Below, piece after piece: positions 49,550 through 58,029 of a DNA stretch of 64,000 nt (position 1 is the first letter of the stretch; every line of letters begins with the position of its first letter). The notes below the pieces were generated by a model, which saw nothing but the letters and a program-made list of their open reading frames with translations, made no database searches and was not told the origin of the DNA. The DNA comes from Saprospiraceae bacterium UBA2329 (GTDB taxonomy: Bacteria; Bacteroidota; Bacteroidia; Chitinophagales; Saprospiraceae), in the NCBI GenBank assembly GCA_002344975.1, contig DDUV01000008.1, positions 1 through 64,000 on the forward strand. The letters are read 5' to 3'. The translations under genes and the position numbers were made by a program.

Positions 49550-50761
49550 TTAAAAAACAATGATCTTTTCTATCTCATAAATGGAATTGATCTTACCTGC
49601 AAAGATGCAATAATATCGCGGATGCTCATTCAGGCAACTGATTTCCGTGGGTCTTCCGTCGTCTATATAGCTGGCTTTCAGCTTGCTTTTGATGGTAAAA
49701 AGACTGAAATAGTAGCGCAATTCCACTTCCGGTCGGAAGTAATGTTTGATCTGCGCCATCATTTTGGCGGCGTTGGAGGGGGGCTGCGCCGGGCAGAAAT
49801 TACAATTGCCGGGCTGCTGCGGGCGACAGTTCGGCGCCTGCGACTGGCAGTGAAACGTGGGCAGGTTGTCGTAAGAAACCCTGTGGTGCGTGTAGGCCAC
49901 CGATGACAAAGACAGCAGGCCGGAAAGCCCGTACGGCATGATGGAGCCGAACTGCCCGTCCATCACGGTGAGGCCGATGCGCCCGATCTGCGGGGAGGTG
50001 ACGAAGGCGATTTCCGAGATTTCGTGCATCAGCGAGATGTCGTCCACGCCGAAGGTACGGTTCACGGCATTGCTGCCCGCGTAGGTGGCGTTGATGACCT
50101 GAGCGGCCTGCAAAGCGGTCGTTTGTTGTGTGTGCCGGTTTTCCAAAACAAGCTCCCAAACTGCGCCCGCCGCGCCCGCCTGCTTTACCACCGTACTTTT
50201 GAAAATCGTCACACCCTTTTGTTTTTCAATGCGTTGCCGGTAATGATCGGCTATCAGTACAGGATCAAAGGTGTATTCGGTGGTGGCATATAGCGCTTCG
50301 ATGCGGTCGAAATTGAACCAGAGGTGCGTGTCCTCCACCTTGTCGCGCCGAATGTTGATAAAGTCGCAAAATCGCTCAAACTGCCCCGCGTCGGTGAAAG
50401 AGCCGTACTTGTCAATGGCGTAGTATTTTTCAAAATCGAACAGCACGAAAGGCCGGTGATCGGCGATGAAACGCTCTTTGTGATCGTCGCTCATGCGCGC
50501 GGTGGCCACGCTGCGCGGGTAGTGATAGCCGCTGTGCAGCCGTGCCTGATTGACGATGGAGGCTTTTTTGAGCAATTCGTCTTCCATTTCCACCAAAGCA
50601 ACGGAACAGCCGTGCCCGGAGAGATACAGAGCTGCATACACGCCGAAGAGTCCGCCTCCGACGATGAGAAAGTCGTATGATGCCGTTGCTGCGATGATGG
50701 GTGGTTTTTGAATGAAAAAAAGAATATTTCGGGGGTAAAGATAGGATGCTCCCAAAATCAA
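49550..50761 (-). CDS. FAD-dependent DAO-like oxidoreductase with Cys cluster, TTG start
   Basis: About 403 residues. The dinucleotide fold YDFLIVGGGLFGVYAALYL (~29-47) marks a glycine-oxidase/DAO-type flavoprotein. Around residues 303-322 a C-x6-C-x7-C-x2-C cluster (CQSQAPNC ... CNFCP) could bind a metal or Fe-S centre. No ATG or GTG exists between the upstream stop region and the fold; TTG 50761 overlaps the previous gene's TGA (TTGA). A TATCTTTA box lies inside the first codons, so a downstream non-AUG start is an alternative. Substrate unknown. Confidence 0.72.
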   Translation of the reverse strand: MILGASYLYPRNILFFIQKPPIIAATASYDFLIVGGGLFGVYAALYLSGHGCSVALVEMEDELLKKASIVNQARLHSGYHYPRSVATARMSDDHKERFIADHRPFVLFDFEKYYAIDKYGSFTDAGQFERFCDFINIRRDKVEDTHLWFNFDRIEALYATTEYTFDPVLIADHYRQRIEKQKGVTIFKSTVVKQAGAAGAVWELVLENRHTQQTTALQAAQVINATYAGSNAVNRTFGVDDISLMHEISEIAFVTSPQIGRIGLTVMDGQFGSIMPYGLSGLLSLSSVAYTHHRVSYDNLPTFHCQSQAPNCRPQQPGNCNFCPAQPPSNAAKMMAQIKHYFRPEVELRYYFSLFTIKSKLKASYIDDGRPTEISCLNEHPRYYCIFAGKINSIYEIEKIIVF

Positions 50762-51495
50762 TCCACATAAATCGTCAGCACGTTTTCGCCCACGATGAAG
50801 GAACCGCCACTGATGGTTTGCGTAGCCACGATTTCCTCGCCGATGAAATTCAGAATTTCGGCGCGGCGTTCAGGCGGCAATCCGGTTTTGTCTTCCCACA
50901 TATCGGGAGTGGGCGCATCCACAATGATCAGGGCATGAACGCCCATTTCCCACCACAAATCAAACTTGGCCTCCTCGCTCTCAAAATACACCGTGCCGCT
51001 GCGCCCGTAATCCTGAAACCGAACCACAGGCCGGCCGGAGGGAATGACGCGCTTGGCTTGGTTTTCTGCACGAAATTTTTGTACCCGCTGCACCACCACG
51101 CGAATGTTTTCTATAAAATCTTGCTCCACGCCGATCCACGCGATGATTTCCTCGTCGGTCTTGCCCGCTTCAATGTGCAGCCTGGTCAAGTCGCGCAGCA
51201 CTTTTATTTTGGCCGACTCGTCGTATTGTGCGCGGTGTTTTTCGTAGGCATCCATCGCCATTTTTTCGCCCTCCAATTCAGCTTTTCTGTGGAGTTCGCG
51301 GGCGCGGTCGAGTTCGCGTTCGAGCTTTTTTTGCTCTTTGGCAAGGGCGGTATTGGCTTGCTCAACCCCTCCCACTGAGTTTTTCATCATAGCTTCCATC
51401 GCTGCAGCCCATTGCTGTTGCTGCTCCGCCATGATGCCTGCCAGGCGCTTTTGAACTTCCGCTTCGATGCGGGCTTCTTCTGGTGTATTTGACAT
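50758..51495 (-). CDS. Coiled-coil protein, unknown function
   Basis: A 245-residue protein. The N-terminal half (~1-95) is charged, Glu/Lys/Gln-rich coiled coil (MSNTPEEARIEAEVQKRLAG ...); the middle KIKVLRDLTRLHIEAGKTDEEIIAWIGVEQDFI is helical; the C-terminal ~100 residues are mixed alpha/beta (VIPSGRPVVRFQDYGRSGTVYFE ... ALIIVDAP). I do not recognise the family. It starts four bases after coaE ends and overlaps the FAD enzyme. Confidence 0.65.
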   Translation of the reverse strand: MSNTPEEARIEAEVQKRLAGIMAEQQQQWAAAMEAMMKNSVGGVEQANTALAKEQKKLERELDRARELHRKAELEGEKMAMDAYEKHRAQYDESAKIKVLRDLTRLHIEAGKTDEEIIAWIGVEQDFIENIRVVVQRVQKFRAENQAKRVIPSGRPVVRFQDYGRSGTVYFESEEAKFDLWWEMGVHALIIVDAPTPDMWEDKTGLPPERRAEILNFIGEEIVATQTISGGSFIVGENVLTIYVD

Positions 51496-51499
51496 GCTG

Positions 51500-52093
51500 C
51501 TACTTATCTGCTTCTAAAGACAGCGCCCGATGCACCTGCAAAATTTGCGGCAGCAACGGCGTTGTTCCGTCATTAACAATCACAAAATCAGCCATTTCCA
51601 CTTTTTTCTCTTCCGGCCATTGCTTGTTCAGCCGCGCCTCTACCGCGCTGCGATCTACCCCGTCGCGGGCCATCACCCGCTCTATGCGCAATTCTGCGGG
51701 CGCCGTCACAGCCACCATTTTGTCCAACAACCGGTAGCCGCCGCTCTCGTACAGCAGGGCCGCTTCGCGCAGGGTGTAGGGCGCCGTTTGTCGCAGGTGC
51801 CATGCCGCTCCGTCGCGGTGTACGGCTGGGTGAACCAATGCGTTGAGTTGCCGGAGCATATCCGCGTCGGAGAAGACGATGCCGGCAATGTGCGCCCGGT
51901 TCAGCGAACCGTCTGGCAGGTAGGCTTCGTCGCCAAAAAGTATGCGAATTTCGGAGCGCAGCGCCGCGTCCTCCGTCATGAGTTGTTTGGCGCGGTCGTC
52001 GGCATAATAGACCGGAACGCCGAGCCATTCAAAAACCCGGCAAACGGTACTTTTGCCGCTGCCTATTCCGCCGGTGATGCCTGCTTTGAGCAT
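51500..52093 (-). CDS. coaE: Dephospho-CoA kinase
   Basis: A 197-residue P-loop kinase for the last step of coenzyme A synthesis. Walker A GITGGIGSGKST (~5-16), YYADDRAKQLM lid/substrate region and LVHPAVH are typical. ATG 52093 (MLKAGITGGIGSGKS) is preferred; the longer frame from 52231 runs into the divergent yggS start. Confidence 0.92.
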   Translation of the reverse strand: MLKAGITGGIGSGKSTVCRVFEWLGVPVYYADDRAKQLMTEDAALRSEIRILFGDEAYLPDGSLNRAHIAGIVFSDADMLRQLNALVHPAVHRDGAAWHLRQTAPYTLREAALLYESGGYRLLDKMVAVTAPAELRIERVMARDGVDRSAVEARLNKQWPEEKKVEMADFVIVNDGTTPLLPQILQVHRALSLEADK

Positions 52094-52212
52094 GATTCGA
52101 TGTGGTGATTCAATGCAAAGAAAAGGGATTTGAGACAACTGCCGCAGAGTTTTGTGCCATTTAATGCTCAACCCTCTCTCGATGCCAAACGTTACAGGCC
52201 AAACACTACGCC

Positions 52213-52878
52213 GTGAGCAATTTGTATCCATCTATTTTGAACGAACTGAGGGCCAAGGAAGTACAATTGGTGGCCGTCTCGAAAACCCAACCAGAACAGG
52301 CTATTCTCGAACTGTACCGGCAGGGGCAACGCGATTTTGGTGAAAACCGGGTGCAGGAATTACTACCCAAATACGAAGCCCTGCCCAAAGACATTCGCTG
52401 GCACCTCATCGGGCATTTGCAAAGCAACAAAGTGAAATACATCGCGCCTTTTGTGCATCTCATCCATTCGGTTGACAGCCTTGATCTGTTGAACGAAATT
52501 GACAAACAAGCCGCTAAAAACCATCGCAGTATTGACTGCCTCCTGCAATTCCACATCGCGCAGGAAAGCAGTAAGTACGGGTTGCTGCCCGATGCGCCCG
52601 ACTCATGGTCGCAAAATCAGTTCGAAGCTTGGCCGAATGTGCGCATTTGCGGCGTCATGGGAATGGCTACTTTTACCGAGGATATGGAACAGGTTCGGGG
52701 CGAGTTTCAGTTGCTGCGTCGCATTTTCGGGCGGCTGAGAGAGCGGTTTTTCTTTGAAAACGAACACTTCCGGCACCTTTCAATGGGCATGTCCGACGAT
52801 TACCCGGTTGCGATTGAAACCGGCAGTACGATGGTGCGCATCGGTACCTTGTTGTTTGGTGATCGCGCACCCGCATAA
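52213..52878 (+). CDS. YggS/PLPBP-family pyridoxal-phosphate-binding protein
   Basis: A 221-residue PLP-binding TIM barrel with Schiff-base lysine K24 in LVAVSKTQP, HLIGHLQSNKVK and the phosphate-binding MGMSDDYPVAIETGSTMVRIG. Family members buffer PLP and affect amino-acid homeostasis; they have no known catalysis. Starts with GTG; no upstream ATG fits. It is divergent from coaE and ends at the hairpin 52879-52912. Confidence 0.9.
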   Translation: MSNLYPSILNELRAKEVQLVAVSKTQPEQAILELYRQGQRDFGENRVQELLPKYEALPKDIRWHLIGHLQSNKVKYIAPFVHLIHSVDSLDLLNEIDKQAAKNHRSIDCLLQFHIAQESSKYGLLPDAPDSWSQNQFEAWPNVRICGVMGMATFTEDMEQVRGEFQLLRRIFGRLRERFFFENEHFRHLSMGMSDDYPVAIETGSTMVRIGTLLFGDRAPA

Positions 52879-52912
52879 CCCGTAGAGACAGGACATGCTC
52901 TGTCTCTACGGG
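52879..52912. terminator. GTAGAGACAG hairpin between convergent genes
   Basis: CCCGTAGAGACAG (52879-52891) and CTGTCTCTACGGG (52900-52912) form a perfect 13-bp stem with loop GACATGCT, beginning at the base after the yggS stop. The GTAGAGACAG...CTGTCTCTAC type of hairpin is, from memory, a widespread bacterial intergenic repeat; here it may end both converging transcripts. Confidence 0.7.
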
Positions 52913-52929
52913 CAGGCGGGCGTATAAAA

Positions 52930-54318
52930 TCAATCTTCCTTTTTCTTGCGTTTGGTTTTGAACATTTCCACCACCTCTTTTTCGGTGACGAAACGGAAAT
53001 CCTGCAGCGTGGAAGACACGAAACGCTTGATGTCCTGATAATCTTTGCCGCGTTTGTCTGTGTAATGCAGCAGCAATTTCCCGACATATTCCATTGACAA
53101 ATCCTCCAAATCCTGATTGAATTGCTGGTTGGAGAAAATATTCATATACACCTGGAAGAGGCGGCAAATCTCGAAGAAGTCGGTATAAGCGTCGTTTTCC
53201 AGATTGTTGATGAAGCTGCGGAAATAGCGGAAAATCATCTGGCGCACACACTCATTGGCTACGGAGAGTCCTTCGTGTTGCAGGTAGAATTCCTTGACGG
53301 CATCCTGTGCCTCTATGTTGGTATAACCTTTGGTATGCACGGTGTCGGCCAATTGGAAATACTCCGCCAATTCGTCGTTGATGGATTTGTCCAACAGAGC
53401 TGCAAAACGCTTCTCATTGGCCGGCCCCAGGTCGAGCTGCGAATGGCGATGCAATTCCCGCACATATTCCATTCCCCACTGTGCCACCTCCGGGTGATTG
53501 CGGCGCACATCGTTCACCACTTCGCGCAGAATAGCCTCCGACGCCTCATCGTGCTCGAAGAAGCAGCCGTACAACAACATGAGTTCAAAGTGTTCGCGCA
53601 CGCCGTAAAAATCCTCATGCGCCACCAAGTCGTCAATATGGTTGATGAGATTGGAGTTGTCAACTTTGGCAGAAATGCGGTAAGTGAGGAAACGTTTGAG
53701 CTGTGCAGCATTGAGCAGCAGCGAGGTACGGTCGGTGGGGAAATCCGCACTCAGGTAATTTTCGTTGTGGAACTGGCGGGCATAACGAACATAGCCGTTT
53801 TTGCGCTCATTTTCATCCAAAAAGCGCTCTAATTTTTGCGCCTGAAGGTAATTCGACACCTTTTTGTTGGTGATGCCTGCAATGAGATTCGTGATCCAGA
53901 TATCACTGCTGAGGGCAAAACCGATTTGGATGGTTTGACCGATGCGCTTTTTGAGCAGATCGAAGTTGGAGGAGTCGCAAATAGTGAGCAAAATCTGTTT
54001 GAAATGCTCCTGCGGACGAACGTATTTGTAATGCTCGTTGATCTGGCCACGAAGTACCGAGTACCCTAAAATGCGCGGCAGGAAAAGCCCTTCGAAAGCC
54101 GGATCGAGCAGTACAAGCTCCAACGACACCAACTGAAGGGGATTGGTATGAGCCACCTCCTGATACATCTCGGCGAGGCGCGGCTCGTAAGCTTCTTTGA
54201 GCTGATTATAAAACTCTTCTTCCTCTTCTTCGAGGTATTGAGCAAGTTCTTCGGAGTCTTGAATGTTCTCGGCAATCAGTTCCAATTGCTCGATGTATTT
54301 TTGATTTAATTCGTACAT
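52930..54318 (-). CDS. All-helical cytoplasmic protein, unknown
   Basis: A 462-residue protein, almost wholly helical by composition, with an acidic coiled-coil start (QDSEELAQYLEEEEEEFYNQLKEAYEPRL) and a basic Lys-rich end (MFKTKRKKKED). No signal peptide, membrane segment or catalytic motif is seen. It follows rpsP on the same strand after ~100 bases containing a hairpin (54341-54374). Function unknown. Confidence 0.72.
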   Translation of the reverse strand: MYELNQKYIEQLELIAENIQDSEELAQYLEEEEEEFYNQLKEAYEPRLAEMYQEVAHTNPLQLVSLELVLLDPAFEGLFLPRILGYSVLRGQINEHYKYVRPQEHFKQILLTICDSSNFDLLKKRIGQTIQIGFALSSDIWITNLIAGITNKKVSNYLQAQKLERFLDENERKNGYVRYARQFHNENYLSADFPTDRTSLLLNAAQLKRFLTYRISAKVDNSNLINHIDDLVAHEDFYGVREHFELMLLYGCFFEHDEASEAILREVVNDVRRNHPEVAQWGMEYVRELHRHSQLDLGPANEKRFAALLDKSINDELAEYFQLADTVHTKGYTNIEAQDAVKEFYLQHEGLSVANECVRQMIFRYFRSFINNLENDAYTDFFEICRLFQVYMNIFSNQQFNQDLEDLSMEYVGKLLLHYTDKRGKDYQDIKRFVSSTLQDFRFVTEKEVVEMFKTKRKKKED

Positions 54319-54340
54319 AGCTTACCGTTTTTTAAAGGCA

Positions 54341-54374
54341 AACCTGATAGCACCTATTGAGGCACTACCAGGTT
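54341..54374 (-). promoter_or_regulatory. Hairpin between rpsP and the 462-residue protein
   Basis: AACCTGATAG (54341-54350) pairs with CTACCAGGTT (54365-54374) with one mismatch, loop of 14. No T-run follows on the minus strand, so it may be an attenuator or processing site rather than a full terminator. Confidence 0.45.
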
Positions 54375-54420
54375 CGCTACAGAGTTAAAGTATAGCTCTT
54401 TCAGGAGCGATACACGCTCA

Positions 54421-54984
54421 TCAAGCTTGTTCTGTGTCGGTTTCAGCGGCCTCGACAGCGGCTTCTTCAGCAGTTTCCACTACTGCTTCCACTACTTCTT
54501 CGGCAGCTTCTGCTACTTCTTCAGCCACTTCGGCTTCAGGCTCTACAACGGCAGGAGCCGGTGCGGCTTTGGGCTTGGGTTGGCCGGATATCATAGCATA
54601 GAATGCAGCTTTTTCCTCGGCTGTTTTGGCAGCGCGAGCGGCGATACGCGACTCTTTGGCTTCCACCCATGCCTGATAGCGCTTGTCGGCATCTTCCTGC
54701 GTGAGCGCGCCTTTGGCAACGCCCAATGCGAGGTGTTTGCGATAATAAACGCCTTTGAAGCGGAGGATGGCGCGGGCCGTGTCGGTGGGTTGAGCGCCGT
54801 TCATAACCCAGTTGAAAGCTGCGTCGCGGTCAATGTCAATCGTTGCCGGACGCGTCAGCGGGTTATAAGTACCGATCTTTTCAATGAAGCGACCATCGCG
54901 GGGAGACCGGGAATCCGCAACCACGATGTGATAAAACGGCGCTTGTTTGCGCCCTTTACGCTGTAATCTGATTTTAACAGCCAT
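54421..54984 (-). CDS. rpsP: 30S ribosomal protein S16 with Ala/Glu-rich tail
   Basis: A 187-residue S16. The first ~85 residues are the conserved core (MAVKIRLQRKGRKQAPFYHIVVADSRSPRDGRFIEKIGTYNP). The rest is a helical then Ala/Val/Glu repetitive acidic tail that most bacteria lack but Bacteroidota S16 proteins often carry. The promoter at 55061-55068 gives a ~70-base leader with a CCCGT...ACGGG hairpin, possibly regulatory. Confidence 0.95.
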   Translation of the reverse strand: MAVKIRLQRKGRKQAPFYHIVVADSRSPRDGRFIEKIGTYNPLTRPATIDIDRDAAFNWVMNGAQPTDTARAILRFKGVYYRKHLALGVAKGALTQEDADKRYQAWVEAKESRIAARAAKTAEEKAAFYAMISGQPKPKAAPAPAVVEPEAEVAEEVAEAAEEVVEAVVETAEEAAVEAAETDTEQA

Positions 54985-55060
54985 TGTAAATCAAAGGTTT
55001 ACGTTAAACCATAACCCGTTTACCTTGCTTAACAAGCTACGGGCTTTTTTCTGCGAAGCG

Positions 55061-55068
55061 CAAAGGTA
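55061..55068 (-). promoter_or_regulatory. -7 box for rpsP
   Basis: TACCTTTG on the minus strand, 76 bases before ATG 54984, followed by a leader able to form CCCGT/ACGGG with inner CTTG/CAAG pairs (about 55017-55043). Confidence 0.6.
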
Positions 55069-55122
55069 GCGTTTTCCGGCAAAGTAGTATGGGGTGGGGT
55101 TTTTTATTTTTTTAGGAACCCT

Positions 55123-56088
55123 CTACCCCGCCACACAAAACTCCAGCGCCCGCCTTTCCGACCAGTACAACTGCTCCGCATCGCGGCTCACAAAGCCCAC
55201 ATGCCCGCCGTAGCGCGGCGTTTCTAAGTAGAAATCAGGCAGCCCCTCGGCTAGATGACGTGGGAAGCACTGCGGACTGAGGAAAGAGTCGTCCTGCGCA
55301 TTGACCAACAAGGTGGGCACGGTTATTTTTTCAATCCAGGGCAAGCTGCTGCTGCGCTGCCAGTAGTCTTCGGCGCCGGCAAAGCCGTGCAGCGGAGCGG
55401 TGAAGCGCTCGTCAAATTCGCGCAGGCTGCGGGGCAATGGCGGCGCGGCGTTGATGAGGCCCGGAAACAGGGCGGCTTTGCGTTGCATTTTGGGGTTGAG
55501 GGTGCGCAAAAATCGCCACACATACGGCCGGTTGATCGGGCGGGCGATGGCGCGTTCGGAGGAGGGAATGTGGCAGGGCACGCTGAAAGCGACTGCTTTT
55601 TTTACGGCCGGATGCAGTGCGCGGCCTTGCTCGCCGAGGTATTTGAGCAGCACGTTGCCGCCCAGACTGAAGCCCACGAGGGCTACTTCATCGTAATCGT
55701 GGCGTTGCAAGAGTTCGTGCAAAACGAAATCCAGATCGCCGGTTTCGCCCATGTGGTAGGCGCGGGGCAGGCGGTTGGATTCGCCGCTGCAACCCCGGAA
55801 ATTGAACGACAGCGCGTCCCAGCCGTGCATGGCAAATGCCCGCAGGATGCCCCGGACGTAAGGCCGCGAGGTGTCGCCTTCCATGCCGTGCAGGGCCAGC
55901 AGCACGCGGCGGGAATTGCCCTGAGCGGCCCAGTCCACATCTAAAAAATCGCCGTCGGGGGTGTCCCAGCGCTCTCTGATGTAAGGCATGGCGGGCAGGC
56001 GACGGCCGAGGGCGGCAAAGACGGTGTTGATATGGCCCTGCCGAAAGGGCAGCGGCGGGTGGTAGGTGGAGTGTGAGATGTATGGCAT
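55123..56088 (-). CDS. YheT/EMB8-type alpha/beta hydrolase
   Basis: A 321-residue hydrolase. It opens YHPPLPFRQGHINTVFAALGRR, typical of the YheT family, then has the oxyanion LHGMEG, nucleophile elbow GFSLGGN (Ser141), acid in NAQDDSFL and RYGGHVGF with the catalytic His. Relatives hydrolyse lipids or short esters; the substrate is unknown. ATG 56088 is selected: a TATTTTCG box at 56095-56102 ends only six bases away, so the transcript may be leaderless. Confidence 0.88.
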   Translation of the reverse strand: MPYISHSTYHPPLPFRQGHINTVFAALGRRLPAMPYIRERWDTPDGDFLDVDWAAQGNSRRVLLALHGMEGDTSRPYVRGILRAFAMHGWDALSFNFRGCSGESNRLPRAYHMGETGDLDFVLHELLQRHDYDEVALVGFSLGGNVLLKYLGEQGRALHPAVKKAVAFSVPCHIPSSERAIARPINRPYVWRFLRTLNPKMQRKAALFPGLINAAPPLPRSLREFDERFTAPLHGFAGAEDYWQRSSSLPWIEKITVPTLLVNAQDDSFLSPQCFPRHLAEGLPDFYLETPRYGGHVGFVSRDAEQLYWSERRALEFCVAG

Positions 56089-56094
56089 GTTGTG

Positions 56095-56102
56095 CGAAAA
56101 TA
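56095..56102 (-). promoter_or_regulatory. -7 box of the YheT gene, near-leaderless
   Basis: TATTTTCG on the minus strand, ending six bases before ATG 56088; one base from TAnnTTTG. Confidence 0.45.
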
Positions 56103-56123
56103 TGGACGGTTGAAGAGTTCGCT

Positions 56124-56230
56124 TGCGGGTGGAACCCGCAGGATAGCCCACGCGAGGTAGAACCTCGCGCGGGCAGAGAGTCAGATCGCGCGAACAAGTT
56201 CGCACGAAGAATACGGCGGCTGAAGCCGCC
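56124..56230. repeat. Cluster of four REP-like mini-hairpins
   Basis: TGCGGGT/ACCCGCA (56124-56140), CGCGAGGT/ACCTCGCG (56151-56169), GCGAAC/GTTCGC (56190-56203) and GGCGGCT/AGCCGCC (56215-56230) follow one another between two minus-strand genes. The 21 bases at 56156-56176 are the exact inverted copy of 27992-28012. Confidence 0.72.
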
Positions 56231-56236
56231 GGCACC

Positions 56237-57445
56237 TTAAACCTCCACCAAACCGGCATACTCCTGCAAATACTGGAAATGCGGCCCAAGTTGGCCATCC
56301 ACAGCCACAGTGGCACGCTCGACAACCTTGCTGCCGGGCAAGAGCAATTCCGGCAAAATATGGCTGATGAACATATCGCCGAAAGCGCGCGAGGCATCGC
56401 GGGGCATTTCGCTGGGCAGGTTGTCTATGGCCATCACGTCTATGCCACGCGAATCGAAAGCGGGGATTTCCTGCTCCGAAACAGGATCGAAACCAAACAC
56501 CGGATTGGCGATGGACGAGGGCCTGACGGTGGCAGGAATAGAGGACTCCGGCGCTATGTCGCAGGTGACGTCGGCAATGACGCGGATGCGAAAATCGGGG
56601 CGGCGCATATCGTCGAGGGTAAAAAATGCCGGGGCGCGCTTGTCCCAGAAAATGCCGTTGATCATAATGTCGGAAGCCGCCGCGAAAGGCATAAAAATGC
56701 TTTGGTACAAATCGGGATGCGCATAGAAATCGCGGGTGTGGAAATGCTCGCCGTCTTTGCGCGCAACGTATTGATAAGGCGTTATTTGTGTAAACACCGC
56801 CTCGTCAAATTCATTTTCTAAAAACTCCTCCGGGCTGACCTGCAAAATGCCCATATCGTGCAGCACCTCGATGGTGCCGGTGCCAACGCGCCCCGACCCC
56901 GTGACGACAATTTTCAGCGACGGCCATTGTATGTGGTGGTAGTGTTCTTTGGCGGCTTCGTAGTCGAAACAATCCTTCATGCGGGGCAACGAGAAGGCGC
57001 CCGTGCGTTGGCCCCAAGTCCAGAGGGCATTGTGCGCGCCTACCATGCCGGCAAATTTGCCGAACGCGATGAGGCGACGGCCCCGCTCGTCGGTCATCAC
57101 TTCGTAGTCGAGCAGGCGGATGTTTTTGGCCAAGATGGCTTGCAGGAGTTTGCGATTGTAGGCCTGCGCTTTGATGGTGTGCGAAAAAAAGAGGTAAGTT
57201 TTGCCGGGAATGAGTTGGTCAATCGGTACTTCTTTGATGCCCATGAGCACGTCGCAATCGTGCATGTCGTGCGAGAGCGGAACGTGGAAGTCGGTGTATT
57301 CCGCATTGGGATAACAACGAATGGGCGAAGGTTCTACCCTGACATCCAAGCGATTATCTCTGATGAGGTGGGCGCACTGTTCGGGCGTGAGCGGCGTGCG
57401 GGAATCGGGCGGCACTTTGCCTTCCCGGATGATGCCTAATTTCAT
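56237..57445 (-). CDS. Saccharopine-dehydrogenase-like AlaDH/PNT-family oxidoreductase
   Basis: A 402-residue NAD(P)-dependent enzyme. The N-terminal AlaDH/PNT domain begins MKLGIIREGKVPPDSRTPLTPEQ with KEVP and FFSHTIKAQAYNR; the Rossmann part is VVTGSGRVGTGTIEVLH (~180-196); the end EMPRDASRAFGDMFISHILPELL is as in LYS1-like lysine-forming saccharopine dehydrogenases. It could also act on a related amino acid. Promoter at 57472-57479; the YheT gene lies downstream after the hairpin cluster. Confidence 0.82.
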   Translation of the reverse strand: MKLGIIREGKVPPDSRTPLTPEQCAHLIRDNRLDVRVEPSPIRCYPNAEYTDFHVPLSHDMHDCDVLMGIKEVPIDQLIPGKTYLFFSHTIKAQAYNRKLLQAILAKNIRLLDYEVMTDERGRRLIAFGKFAGMVGAHNALWTWGQRTGAFSLPRMKDCFDYEAAKEHYHHIQWPSLKIVVTGSGRVGTGTIEVLHDMGILQVSPEEFLENEFDEAVFTQITPYQYVARKDGEHFHTRDFYAHPDLYQSIFMPFAAASDIMINGIFWDKRAPAFFTLDDMRRPDFRIRVIADVTCDIAPESSIPATVRPSSIANPVFGFDPVSEQEIPAFDSRGIDVMAIDNLPSEMPRDASRAFGDMFISHILPELLLPGSKVVERATVAVDGQLGPHFQYLQEYAGLVEV

Positions 57446-57471
57446 GGGAGCTTTATTTGGTTGGTGACGGG

Positions 57472-57479
57472 CAAAGTTA
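57472..57479 (-). promoter_or_regulatory. -7 box for the saccharopine-dehydrogenase-like gene
   Basis: TAACTTTG on the minus strand, 26 bases before ATG 57445. Confidence 0.6.
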
Positions 57480-57627
57480 CCGCCTTGCCGGGGGATTTTT
57501 GTTAACCGATCAGGAAACTTTTTTTACAGCTCCGCGTTTTTAGCGCTGTGTGAAACGGAATGCAAAAGAGCAGCCGCGCCTCACACGCCGGGTAGCTTCC
57601 CTTGCGGAAGTCAATCGCCCAAAAAAA

Positions 57628-58019
57628 GGGGACGTATTGGCATCGACAGGAGAGTGAGCTGGTCAGTAAGCATGCCGGGGCAGGATTGTTTACCCCGTTA
57701 ACAAATAGCGATCAACCATATTTGGCGACTACAAGCTCGCTATGGCTGCCTAATTCTAGGAATTAGCGCACCATTGTATGACGATGCCTGCTCTACGTGA
57801 GCACCCGCCTTTGCCGAACTGGCCCGCGTCTCATACATCATAACCGTTTCGGCTGGAAAACTGCATTGGCCCGGTGCAGGTTTCGAGATTCAGGGCTGGA
57901 TTGGCGGAATGGGTTGGTGAACTGACCTCCCCGACAATTGAGATTCAAACAGATCACTAAGCATGTAGAAGGCTTTCTGGTGCTTTCTCTGGACGCGAGT
58001 TCGACTCTCGCCGTCTCCA
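57628..58019 (+). ncRNA. ssrA: tmRNA
   Basis: The 5' end GGGGACGTATTGGCATCGAC and 3' end CGTCTCCA pair as the acceptor stem; GCGAGTTCGACTCTCGC is the T arm. Together they form the tRNA-like domain that is charged with alanine. The tag frame at 57724-57753 reads GDYKLAMAA then TAA. The ~390-base length and order are usual for one-piece tmRNA. CCA is not encoded. It rescues ribosomes on broken mRNAs with SmpB. No clear -7 box is seen right before it, so the 5' end may be made by processing. Confidence 0.95.
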
Positions 58020-58029
58020 CAAAAATCAA

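Noticed and set aside
57900..58019. Separate tRNA gene at the 3' end of ssrA
   Set aside because: The T arm and acceptor pair with the 5' end at 57628, so it is the tRNA-like half of tmRNA.
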